64,000 nucleotides of DNA from Firmicutes bacterium HGW-Firmicutes-2 (GTDB lineage: Bacteria > Bacillota > Clostridia > Lachnospirales > Vallitaleaceae): the NCBI GenBank assembly GCA_002841495.1, contig PGZV01000005.1, positions 97,158 through 161,157 of the forward strand. Direction: 5' to 3'. Positions 28,801 through 36,342 of the stretch are shown here, piece by piece. Within the stretch, counting starts at the first letter, position 1; every line of letters starts with the position of its first letter. The notes beneath the pieces are model-generated. The model saw only the letters and a program-made list of their open reading frames with translations, did not search any database and had not been told where the DNA came from. Made by a program: the position numbers and the translations under genes.

Positions 28801-29660
28801 AAATGATTAGGGACATAAAAACCTATGATCAGATCTATATCTGTAAAAACAAAATTGCGAAACCACAAGTTTTCATACCTGTTTTTCCGGGTACCAACTG
28901 CGAGTACGATTCTAGAAGAGCCTTTGAGAAGGCAGGTGCCCACGTAGAGACCTTAGTTTTTAGAAATCTGAAAGCAGGCGATATAACAAATTCACTTAAA
29001 GAAATGGCCAAATCAATAAGGGAAAGTCAGATTGTTATGCTTCCGGGAGGTTTTAGTGCCGGTGACGAACCGGAAGGTTCAGGAAAATTCATCGCTTCTA
29101 TATTTAGAAATGAAGAACTCAAGGAAGCAATCCATGAACTTCTTCATGAAAGAGATGGGTTGATGATTGGTATTTGTAATGGTTTTCAAGCACTGATTAA
29201 GCTAGGTCTGGTACCGACCGGTCATATAACAGATCTTACTGCAGATGCGCCAACCTTAACCTATAATACAATCGGCAGGCACATATCCTGTATGGCTAAT
29301 ACGAAAATTATGTCGAATAAATCGCCATGGCTATCTGGTGTTCAACCAGGTGAGATATTCAAAATACCAATGTCCCATGGTGAAGGGCGCTTTATAGCCA
29401 ATGATCAAGTGGTAAGAAGTTTGTTTGATCATGGTCAAGTAGCCTCTACTTATGTGGATTTATCCGGAAATCCAACGATGGACGGACACTATAACCCTAA
29501 CGGATCTGTTTATGGTATTGAAGGTATAACAAGTCCGGATGGGCGGGTACTTGGAAAAATGGGACATTCAGAAAGAATCGGTCATAATGTGGCTGTCAAT
29601 ATTATTGGCAGTCAAGACCAAAAAATATTCGAATCCGGTGTAACATACTTTACGAAATAA
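25881..29660 (+). CDS. purL: Phosphoribosylformylglycinamidine synthase, single chain (clostridial clade)
   Basis: 1259 residues catalysing the fourth step of purine synthesis (FGAR to FGAM, with glutamine and ATP). The fused form combines the synthase domain, with FKNETHNHPTEIEPFGGAAT and the GGRTGRDGCGGATGS block, and a C-terminal class I glutamine amidotransferase, with FPGTNCEYD, GICNGFQ and the late MSHGEGRF. The distinctive N-terminus MKAIRRIFVEKKKGYN marks the clostridial type. ATG 25881 follows GGGAGG; an in-frame TTG four codons earlier is less likely. The gene stands alone before a terminator. Confidence 0.95.
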   Translation: MKAIRRIFVEKKKGYNVESQQLLQDIKENLGITTLENLRLLHRYDVDHISEDAYEKALHTIFSEPPVDHLFEESFKIDIDEVAFGIEYLPGQYDQRADSTEQCIEIINADQKPVVKSAKIIVLKGPLSEENIEKIKAYCINPVDSREADMLKPQTLEIDFHIPTEVETIEGFTKLDHQGLKTLWKELGLAMSMDDLSHTQKYFINDEKRNPTITEIKVLDTYWSDHCRHTTFLTKIEEATFEEGFYNQPVQATYKKYLEDRREVFGEKVHEKDVCLMDIALLAMRKLRRDGQLEDLEVSDEINACSIIVPVDVDGEETSWLVMFKNETHNHPTEIEPFGGAATCLGGAIRDPLSGRSYVYQAMRVTGAADPTVAVDQTLPGKLPQRKIVTQSAHGYSSYGNQIGLATGKVDEIYHPDYVAKRMEIGAVIAAAPRENVLRETSDPGDIIVLLGGRTGRDGCGGATGSSKEHTEDSIHTCGAEVQKGNPPTERKIQRLFRDKHVASMIKKCNDFGAGGVSVAIGELADGLIIDLDAVPKKYAGLDGTELSISESQERMAVVLDPKDVTRFIEASEKENLEAVVVAIVTEDKRLIMKWNNKAIVNMSRSFVDTNGATSKTKVHVDLPQDKSYFQERRDVFSDKKAVRSHWFEILKDLNSCSKKGLEERFDSSIGAGSVFMPYGGLHQLTPTQSMVAKIPLEQGETTTGTIMTYGYNPYLSKWSPFHGAVYAVLDSVAKVVATGGDYKKIRFTFQEYFKRLGDNPSRWGEPFSAMLGAYHAQMALGLPSIGGKDSMSGTFHDIDVPPTLVSFAVDVVDVTRVISPEFKADGHKVACLHQKRDQYDLPDFVQMKKNYETLYNMIGKKEILSAYAIGIGGMAEAISKMTFGNKVGIVLEESIVGTMLFTPDYGSILVELAPDIAIEDLEEHEGFTMVGTTTKRSLIEVSEHKLEIDQLVDTWASTLENVFPSKASTEVSEMIRDIKTYDQIYICKNKIAKPQVFIPVFPGTNCEYDSRRAFEKAGAHVETLVFRNLKAGDITNSLKEMAKSIRESQIVMLPGGFSAGDEPEGSGKFIASIFRNEELKEAIHELLHERDGLMIGICNGFQALIKLGLVPTGHITDLTADAPTLTYNTIGRHISCMANTKIMSNKSPWLSGVQPGEIFKIPMSHGEGRFIANDQVVRSLFDHGQVASTYVDLSGNPTMDGHYNPNGSVYGIEGITSPDGRVLGKMGHSERIGHNVAVNIIGSQDQKIFESGVTYFTK

Positions 29661-29676
29661 TAATAAATGGTATAAT

Positions 29677-29702
29677 AAAGAGGGCCAGTTAGCCCTCTTT
29701 TC
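29677..29702 (+). terminator. Terminator after purL
   Basis: AAAGAGGGC (29677-29685) pairs perfectly with GCCCTCTTT (29692-29700), with TT following. Confidence 0.92.
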
Positions 29703-29726
29703 CTTTTAGAATGATGAGGTATGAAT

Positions 29727-30368
29727 ATGTCAAATTCTAGTTTAAAGCTCATTGCTTGTCTGACCATGTTAATAGATCACATCGGTGCAATATTATATCC
29801 GGATATCAGTTTTTTAAGAATGATTGGGAGGTTATCATTTCCAATATTTGCATTCCTTATTGTTGAAGGTTTTCATCACACCCAAAATATTAAGAAATAC
29901 AGCATAAGACTGGCTATTTTTGCTTTGGTGTCCGAAGTACCTTATGACTTAGCTTTTCGGGGTAATGTACTTGATTTTTATCGTCAGAATATATTCTTTA
30001 CCCTTTTCCTTGGACTGATGTGCCTATGGCTCTATAAGCGCTATAAAACAAACAACCAAGTGGTTGGCCTACTTGCTGTATGTATAATAGGTATCATAAG
30101 TGTGCTACTTAAAACAGATTATAGTATTTATGGCATTGGGATGATTTTTGCTTTTGATTTTTTTAGGGATAGGAGAATCTTAGCTTGTGGTGCCGCAAGT
30201 GTTGTTAATTTCATGATGGGAAGTGGGATTCAAGGATTGGCTATACTCGCCATGCCTATTATATTTGCCTACAACGGCAAAAAAGGTATTAATTTGAAAT
30301 ACCTTTTTTATGGCTTCTATCCGGTGCATCTTATCATATTATATATCCTTCGTATGATATGGTATTAA
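29727..30368 (+). CDS. TraX-like membrane protein
   Basis: 213 residues with about eight membrane helices. The opening LKLIACLTMLIDHIGAI and the conserved MIGRLSFPIFAFLIVEGF and SEVPYDLAF segments match the TraX family, named after the F-pilin acetyltransferase but widespread in Firmicute chromosomes, where the acyl acceptor is unknown. No conjugation gene is nearby. ATG 29727 is eight bases after GAGG; ATG 29721 is too close. Its stop abuts the luxS stop on the other strand. Confidence 0.85.
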   Translation: MSNSSLKLIACLTMLIDHIGAILYPDISFLRMIGRLSFPIFAFLIVEGFHHTQNIKKYSIRLAIFALVSEVPYDLAFRGNVLDFYRQNIFFTLFLGLMCLWLYKRYKTNNQVVGLLAVCIIGIISVLLKTDYSIYGIGMIFAFDFFRDRRILACGAASVVNFMMGSGIQGLAILAMPIIFAYNGKKGINLKYLFYGFYPVHLIILYILRMIWY

Positions 30369-30845
30369 TCAGTCAGGGTAATTAAGTTGTGTGGACGCAA
30401 TATTTTTAATGCGCTCAAGGAAACGACGTGCTTCATATTTTGCCATAGGTAGATTCATATCCAAATAATTACCACAGTCTCTGGCACAAGCCCCTGGTAA
30501 ATCTGCATCATAATTAGCCATATGCTCAAAGAGTTCATGAATCAATCCAACAATACGATCTGAAGTGAGATCACCTTTTAAGATTAGATAAAAACCGGTA
30601 CGACACCCCATGGGACCAAAATAGATGGTCTGGTCACCATAGACAGCATGTTGTCTCAAAAAGGTGGCGCCCATATGTTCCATAGCATGAATTTCAGCAG
30701 TTTGTAAAACAGGCTCGAAATTAGGTCGTGTCATTCTTATGTCAAAAGTGGTTAAGGTATATTGTCCGACATGGTCTTTTCTTGAGACATATATGCCGGG
30801 AAGCAATTCTAAATGGTTGACGTTAAAACTTGGTATTTTATCCAT
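30369..30845 (-). CDS. luxS: S-ribosylhomocysteine lyase
   Basis: 158 residues. Cleaves S-ribosylhomocysteine to homocysteine and DPD, the autoinducer-2 precursor. The metal ligands appear in AEIHAMEHMG and in the later CARDCGNY; the active-site MGCRTGFY block is present. AGGAGG lies just upstream of the ATG on the minus strand. No pfs/mtnN gene is adjacent. Its main role is likely recycling of the S-adenosylmethionine by-product; AI-2 signalling cannot be judged from the sequence. Confidence 0.96.
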   Translation of the reverse strand: MDKIPSFNVNHLELLPGIYVSRKDHVGQYTLTTFDIRMTRPNFEPVLQTAEIHAMEHMGATFLRQHAVYGDQTIYFGPMGCRTGFYLILKGDLTSDRIVGLIHELFEHMANYDADLPGACARDCGNYLDMNLPMAKYEARRFLERIKNIASTQLNYPD

Positions 30846-30986
30846 ATGAGGTCCTCCTAAGTGGTGGTCATGGTTTTATACTTCTTACATTTCATTAAAA
30901 CATAGAAGCGTGTTTTCGTAAAGCATTGAAATACTATGCGAACTTAGAAAATTATGGTGGCATAATTACAGATAGAAGGTGTTTAT

Positions 30987-31628
30987 ATGTATCAGGACAT
31001 GTATAAAGAAGAATGGGAACAACTATTTTTGATACATGGGTTTGCAGTAGAGGAAATTAACAGCAAGCTTAATAAGCTCTATGAAACCTATGAATTATCA
31101 GGGGAAAGTAATCCGATAGAGCATATTAAGGCAAGGGTTAAAAGTTATGAAAGTATTGCACGAAAATTGGAAGAAAAAGAAAAATCGGTTAACGTTCCCA
31201 ATGCAAAAAGATATCTTAATGATATAGCAGGTGTTAGAATTATATGCGCCTTCACATCCGATATCTATGGTATATTGGAGACACTTATTCATCAAACAGA
31301 TATCAAGATTATTGAAATTAAGGATTATATTAAGAAACCAAAAGCATCAGGATATCAAAGTCTTCATATACTGGTGGATACAATGGTTCAGCTATCGGAT
31401 TGTGTGGAACATGTACCGGTAGAAGTGCAGATTAGAACCATCGCCATGGATTATTGGGCGACTTTAGAACATAAACTGAGGTACAAGTATTTTGACAAGG
31501 CCCCAGTGCATATTGCTCAAGAACTGAAAAAATGCGCATCGATTATAAAAGCTTTAGATCGAAAAATGATGGTAATTAAAAAAGAAATTGATGAATATGA
31601 ATTTAAGGATCATGAAGACCATTCATAG
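30987..31628 (+). CDS. Small alarmone (p)ppGpp synthetase
   Basis: 213 residues with only the RelA/SpoT synthetase domain. Visible are IARKLEEK, the Asp of NDIAGVRIICAF, YIKKPKASGYQSLHI and VEVQIRTIAMDYWATLEHKL. There is no HD hydrolase domain and no TGS/ACT regulatory region, so it matches the RelQ/RelP type. It makes ppGpp from GTP/GDP and ATP. The next gene, a hybrid kinase, starts 21 bases later with its own ribosome site, suggesting one transcript. Confidence 0.92.
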   Translation: MYQDMYKEEWEQLFLIHGFAVEEINSKLNKLYETYELSGESNPIEHIKARVKSYESIARKLEEKEKSVNVPNAKRYLNDIAGVRIICAFTSDIYGILETLIHQTDIKIIEIKDYIKKPKASGYQSLHILVDTMVQLSDCVEHVPVEVQIRTIAMDYWATLEHKLRYKYFDKAPVHIAQELKKCASIIKALDRKMMVIKKEIDEYEFKDHEDHS

Positions 31629-31649
31629 TAGAAAAATAGGTGAAGCTAT

Positions 31650-33563
31650 ATGAATAAAACGGAATCTATTAAGAGACCGATAGACCATAGTAGGGTTTAT
31701 TTACATATGATTTTTTATCTGCCTATAGTAGGTAGTATGATTTACATGACAATTAGAATGGGATTAGGTTTAGCGGAAGGGTTTTTGATACTATTTCTAT
31801 GTGTCGTATACTTGATCATACCATCTTACCTCTATTTGAGGCATAGAAATAATGAAAATGACAAACTCAATCAAGCAATTGATGAAATGATGGCTTTGCT
31901 TGAAAAGAATGAAGCTGATCTAAAAGATGATTTTGCTTTAGTGAGTTCCTATAAGGAAGTGAAACAATTAGCTGACTTACTTACGTCCATGCAGTTGGTC
32001 TTAGAGGAAAAAAACAAACAGTTGAATGAAGAAAAAGACAGATATAACCTTTTGTATACCGATATGGTTGAGCAAAGTGTCAATTACGAAACCAATGAGC
32101 TTTGGATAGAAAGAATTATTGAGAACAGTTATGATGGGCTTATGATTACAGATAGTTCCGGAAAAGTGATACGGTGCAATCAGGCTTTGATGGATCTATT
32201 TGAAATTCCAAAGGAACGAATGAATATCTACGATCATTGTTACGAAATCTTTACGACAAAAGACAAAGCATGTGATGGCTGTAATAATCCATACATACTA
32301 AAAACGGGCATTAAACAAAATAGGTTGATTGATTTTAAAGGTAGGATTATTGATCAGTTGACCATACCGGTTTACGACGATCAGAATAATATCAATGCAT
32401 TTATCAAGACATACAGAGATGTGACCCAGCAGAAAAATCTGGAGTTTAAGGTGAATCGATCCACAAAAATGGAGGCCATTGGTCGTTTGACCAGCGGTAT
32501 CTCCCATGACTTTAATAACATCTTACAAGTTATTCTTGGGTATTCAGATCTTGTTCATTATCATCTTGAAAAATCAGAACAACATGATTTGGTAGCCAAA
32601 GTAAAAAATATTCGAGAAGCGGCTTATAAGGCTGAAGGACTGATTCGAAAGCTTATGATTTTTAGTAAAATGGATCGTGTCCATAAAGAAATCTTAAGCA
32701 TCAATACATCGGTTGAAGAAATAGGTCATATGTTGGAACGGATTATCGGAGAAAAAATCAGTTTAAAACTGGAATTAGATCATCAAGTGGAGGACATATT
32801 AGCGGATAAAACACAAATGGAACAGATTATTGTCAACTTATGTGTTAATGCCAAGGATGCCATAGGTGAACAAGGCGAAATCAAGATAAAAACCTATAAT
32901 GTCATGAAAAAAAGTGGTCAATTTGTTTGTCTAGAAGTGACAGATAATGGCGTGGGTATTCATGAACATGTACAAAATAAAATATTCGAACCTTTTTTTA
33001 CAACAAAAGACCTAGGCCAAGGTACCGGACTTGGTCTGGCTACGGTTCTTGGCATTGTTGAGAGTCATGGTGGTACCATTGAACTTGATAGCAAAGTCGG
33101 ACGTGGAACAACGTTTAAAATATTGTTCCCCAATCAAAAAACAAGGCTCGTGATGATTGATCAACATAAGGAACATCATGTTCCTAGTAGTTTTGATGGC
33201 CTAAAACTCTTACTTATTGAAGACGACACCTTGCTCATGGAAGCAACAAAAACTCTGCTGGAGAAAATGGATATTCATGTGTTAACGGCCATGAATGGTC
33301 ACGATGCTGTCAATGACTTTAATCGATATGGTGATTCATTGGACTTGGTCATTTTGGATTCCATACTTCCGGATATGGATGGTCTTAAAGTCTTTGAACA
33401 AATTCGTTCTATGAATAGGGAAATTAAAGTTCTGATGACCACCAGTTTCAATGACCCCACGATTTTGGAAGCAAAATCTGTATTCAACCAACTCAAATTG
33501 ATGCAAAAACCATATACCAATAGAGAATTGATTAAAGCGATTGCTCAAACCGTATATGAATAA
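31650..33563 (+). CDS. Membrane PAS hybrid histidine kinase with receiver
   Basis: 637 residues. Two membrane helices (about 16-37 and 42-62) are followed by a coiled coil (65-150). A PAS domain (152-265) contains Cys197 in HCYEI and Cys208/Cys211 in ACDGC, a cysteine set seen in some PAS sensors. HisKA has His286 in GISHDFNNIL. HATPase has NLCVNAKDAI, DNGVGI and GQGTGLGL (around 395-465). The C-terminal receiver has Asp570 in LVILDSILPDMDG. The receiver may take phosphate from the kinase core as a sink or relay. The signal is unknown; it lies just downstream of the alarmone synthetase gene. Confidence 0.92.
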   Translation: MNKTESIKRPIDHSRVYLHMIFYLPIVGSMIYMTIRMGLGLAEGFLILFLCVVYLIIPSYLYLRHRNNENDKLNQAIDEMMALLEKNEADLKDDFALVSSYKEVKQLADLLTSMQLVLEEKNKQLNEEKDRYNLLYTDMVEQSVNYETNELWIERIIENSYDGLMITDSSGKVIRCNQALMDLFEIPKERMNIYDHCYEIFTTKDKACDGCNNPYILKTGIKQNRLIDFKGRIIDQLTIPVYDDQNNINAFIKTYRDVTQQKNLEFKVNRSTKMEAIGRLTSGISHDFNNILQVILGYSDLVHYHLEKSEQHDLVAKVKNIREAAYKAEGLIRKLMIFSKMDRVHKEILSINTSVEEIGHMLERIIGEKISLKLELDHQVEDILADKTQMEQIIVNLCVNAKDAIGEQGEIKIKTYNVMKKSGQFVCLEVTDNGVGIHEHVQNKIFEPFFTTKDLGQGTGLGLATVLGIVESHGGTIELDSKVGRGTTFKILFPNQKTRLVMIDQHKEHHVPSSFDGLKLLLIEDDTLLMEATKTLLEKMDIHVLTAMNGHDAVNDFNRYGDSLDLVILDSILPDMDGLKVFEQIRSMNREIKVLMTTSFNDPTILEAKSVFNQLKLMQKPYTNRELIKAIAQTVYE

Positions 33564-33567
33564 GGCT

Positions 33568-33596
33568 TTGACCTTGACTTTAAACTGTGATAAACT
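33568..33596 (+). promoter_or_regulatory. Promoter of trpS
   Basis: TTGACC (33568-33573), 17 bases, TAAACT (33591-33596). No T-box leader follows; the leader is only about 40 bases. Confidence 0.6.
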
Positions 33597-33643
33597 ATCA
33601 GAAGTTATGGAGAATACAAGTAAAATGTAAAGGATGATAAGGG

Positions 33644-34648
33644 ATGAATGAACAAGGGCAGCAGAAGAAAATCATATTTAGCGGCATGCAACCAACAGGC
33701 GTTATAACCATTGGTAATTACTTTGGTGCATTAAAGAATTGGGTTAAGTTGCATAATGAGTACAATTGTTTATTCTGTGTGGTGGATATGCATTCGATTA
33801 CCACAAGGCAAGATCCTGTTAAGCTCAGAAAAAGTGCCAGAGAACTTTTGGCCTTATACATTGCTGCAGGTCTAAATCCGGATGAAAATCTAATTTATTA
33901 TCAGTCTCATGTACCACAACATGCAGAGTTATCGTGGATTCTAAGCTGCTTCACTTATATGGGTGAACTAAACAGAATGACACAGTTTAAAGAAAAGTCT
34001 CAAAAGAGCGAGCTAAACTTAAATGCAGGTTTATATACTTACCCTATTCTTATGGCAGCAGATATTTTACTGTTTAAAACCGATCTCGTACCTGTCGGCA
34101 ATGACCAAAAACAACATTTAGAATTAGCCAGAGACATAGCGAGCCGCTTTAATGGTATTTATGGCGACACTTTTACAGTGCCTGAGCCTTATATTGCCAA
34201 AATGGGTGCACGTATTGCCAGTCTTCAGGAACCAACCAAAAAAATGTCAAAATCGGATGAAAACCCAAACGCATACATTTCTTTGTTAGACGAACCAAGC
34301 GTAATTCGTAAGAAAATAAAAAGAGCTGTGACAGATTCAGATGCCTTGATTGATTATACTGAAGAAAAAGCAGGCATTCGAAACTTAATTGATATTTATT
34401 GCTTGTCAAGGGACATCACCACGGACGAGGCATTAGCACATTTTCAAGGTAAAGGTTATGGAGATCTCAAAGAAGAAGTGGCGGATGCCTTAATTGCTGA
34501 ACTGGAACCCATCCAAAAGCGTTTTAAAGAGATTTTGTCAGACAAGGCATACCTTGATGGGATTATTCATAAAAATGCCGAGTCAGCAAGTCATCTTGCA
34601 GAACGGGTGCTTAAAAAAGTCAAGAAAAAAGTGGGCTACCCTCAATAA
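33644..34648 (+). CDS. trpS: Tryptophanyl-tRNA synthetase
   Basis: Class I aminoacyl-tRNA synthetase of 334 residues that charges tRNA-Trp. The HIGH-type motif reads TIGN in SGMQPTGVITIGNYFGA, and the KMSKS loop is KKMSKSDEN. Length and order are normal for the bacterial enzyme. It has its own promoter and no visible regulatory leader, unlike glyS in this window. Confidence 0.96.
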   Translation: MNEQGQQKKIIFSGMQPTGVITIGNYFGALKNWVKLHNEYNCLFCVVDMHSITTRQDPVKLRKSARELLALYIAAGLNPDENLIYYQSHVPQHAELSWILSCFTYMGELNRMTQFKEKSQKSELNLNAGLYTYPILMAADILLFKTDLVPVGNDQKQHLELARDIASRFNGIYGDTFTVPEPYIAKMGARIASLQEPTKKMSKSDENPNAYISLLDEPSVIRKKIKRAVTDSDALIDYTEEKAGIRNLIDIYCLSRDITTDEALAHFQGKGYGDLKEEVADALIAELEPIQKRFKEILSDKAYLDGIIHKNAESASHLAERVLKKVKKKVGYPQ

Positions 34649-34781
34649 TTACAGGTGAGCACTCTAAAAGGTTGACAGTAGGACCAGATTTCTATAATAT
34701 TAAAATCAGTAGCAACAATGGTACATCTTAGGTTTATGGAACCCAGTTACCCAACAATGACAAAAGGGGGCAAAAAATTTT

Positions 34782-36104
34782 ATGGAAAAGTTTTTTAAAC
34801 TGAAGGAGCACGGCACCGATGTAAGCACCGAATTATTGGCAGGATTAACAACATTTATGACAATGGCGTACATACTCATTGTTAATCCCAATATTTTAAG
34901 TGCTACAGGCATGGACAAGAACGCACTTTTCACAGCAACAGCGGTAGCAGCAATTGTAGGAACCTTGTGTATGGCCTTGTTTGCAAATTATCCATTTGCT
35001 TTAGCACCTGGAATGGGTTTGAACGCTTACTTTGCTTTTAGTGTTGTTATTGGCCTTGGTTATTCATGGCAGGTTGCGTTAACAGCGGTTTTTGTTGAAG
35101 GTATTATCTTCATTCTCTTGACAGCGGTTAATATTCGCGAAGCTTTGTTTAATGCCATACCCCTCAATCTAAAATATGCAGTAAGTGCCGGTATCGGTCT
35201 CTTTATTGCCTTTATCGGATTTCAAAATGCCGGTATTGTTATTAATGATGATGCGACATTGGTTGCCCTTGGAGATCTAACTTCTTTACCGGTGGTCTTG
35301 GCGATTATCGGCATCTTATTAACCGGACTTCTGGTTGTTAAAAAGGTGAAAGGCGCCATCTTAATTGGTATCCTAGGCACTTGGATTCTAGCCATGATCA
35401 GTGAGGTGTTAGGTTGGTATGTACCTGACTTTGTAGCCACCTTCCCAACCATTCCATCAGCTATTATGCAAGCACCCCCTTCATTAGCACCTATATTCTT
35501 TAAATTTGATTTTAGCCAGGTATTGACATTGGACTTTTTGGTTGTCGTCTTTGCCTTCTTATTTGTAGATTTATTCGATACCCTTGGTACTTTAATCGGT
35601 GTTTCCAGTAAAGCCGGATTCTTAGATGATAAAGGTAATCTGCCAAAGGCAAAACAGGCTTTATTTGCAGATGCCGTAGCAACAACCGTTGGTGCCGTAC
35701 TTGGTACATCAACAACGACTACTTATATCGAATCAGCAGCAGGTGTTTCTGACGGAGGAAGAACAGGGTTAACAGCGGTTTCTACAGCTGCACTTTTTGC
35801 AGTTGCTCTATTATTCTCACCGATATTTTTAGCGGTACCGGCTTTTGCAACAGCACCGGCTTTAATCATCGTCGGATTTTATATGATGGAATCGGTGGCT
35901 AAGATCAATTTTAGTGATTATTCAGAAGCCATTCCAGCATTCTTAACCATGATTGTGATGCCATTAACTTATAGTATATCGGATGGTATCGTGTTTGGTT
36001 TCGTGTCTTATACCATTATCAATCTGTTAACAGGAAAAGCAAATAAACTAAGTATATTGATGTATATTGTTTCTATATTGATGGTTGTCAATTTCATCAT
36101 ATAA
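34782..36104 (+). CDS. NCS2-family purine permease (AzgA/PbuG type)
   Basis: 440 residues, about 12 to 14 membrane helices. The N-terminus TDVSTELLAGLTTFMTMAYILIVNP and the segment FLFVDLFDTLGTLIGV are typical of the AzgA-like guanine/hypoxanthine transporters (each motif longer than shown here in context). It imports purine bases by proton symport by family knowledge. AAAGGGGG precedes the ATG. A TTGACA with a TATAAT-like -10 lies near 34672-34700. I see no purine riboswitch in its leader. It sits directly before the ZTP-controlled pflB and purH. Confidence 0.9.
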   Translation: MEKFFKLKEHGTDVSTELLAGLTTFMTMAYILIVNPNILSATGMDKNALFTATAVAAIVGTLCMALFANYPFALAPGMGLNAYFAFSVVIGLGYSWQVALTAVFVEGIIFILLTAVNIREALFNAIPLNLKYAVSAGIGLFIAFIGFQNAGIVINDDATLVALGDLTSLPVVLAIIGILLTGLLVVKKVKGAILIGILGTWILAMISEVLGWYVPDFVATFPTIPSAIMQAPPSLAPIFFKFDFSQVLTLDFLVVVFAFLFVDLFDTLGTLIGVSSKAGFLDDKGNLPKAKQALFADAVATTVGAVLGTSTTTTYIESAAGVSDGGRTGLTAVSTAALFAVALLFSPIFLAVPAFATAPALIIVGFYMMESVAKINFSDYSEAIPAFLTMIVMPLTYSISDGIVFGFVSYTIINLLTGKANKLSILMYIVSILMVVNFII

Positions 36105-36113
36105 AGGTATAAT
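36085..36113 (+). promoter_or_regulatory. Promoter of the ZTP riboswitch transcript
   Basis: TTGTCA (36085-36090) inside the permease end, a 17-base spacer, and TATAAT (36108-36113). The start would be near 36120, about 45 bases before the aptamer. Confidence 0.75.
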
Positions 36114-36164
36114 ATAAAAATATCAGACGGATATAAAAGATTTTTTAAAATAAAATAATTAATT

Positions 36165-36251
36165 CTCCATATGACTGGCGGAAAGTGGGAGCACCCACAG
36201 GGAGTATGGAGACACTCTGATCATCAGAGTACGAATGCCGACCGCCTGGGC
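36165..36251 (+). ncRNA. ZTP (pfl) riboswitch
   Basis: The first subdomain is closed by CTCCAT (36165-36170) and ATGGAG (36206-36211), with the conserved GACTGGCG, a GTGGG/CCCAC stem and GGGAG. A variable hairpin (36214-36230) links to the conserved second subdomain GCCGACCGCCTGGGC (36237-36251). These are the invariant parts of the pfl motif, which binds ZTP/ZMP and senses a shortage of 10-formyl-tetrahydrofolate. The downstream genes, pflB and purH, are the classical targets. Confidence 0.95.
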
Positions 36252-36290
36252 GCTGAACCTATAGTTCATGTGCTTGGGCGGTCTTTTTTT
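36240..36290 (+). terminator. Riboswitch expression-platform terminator
   Basis: GACCGCC (36240-36246), part of the second aptamer subdomain, pairs with GGCGGTC (36277-36283) before a T7 run. Ligand binding would hold the aptamer half and prevent the terminator, giving an ON switch. Confidence 0.9.
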
Positions 36291-36342
36291 GTTCTTCATT
36301 AAGATTGTTTCGAGCAAGACTTTAAAACAAGGAGTGATTAAG

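Noticed and set aside
34700..34781. Purine riboswitch before the permease
   Set aside because: The conserved three-way-junction sequences are absent.
36165..36290. Part of this region lies inside a reverse-strand reading frame
   Set aside because: The conserved ZTP aptamer and terminator explain the sequence; the frame has no ribosome site.
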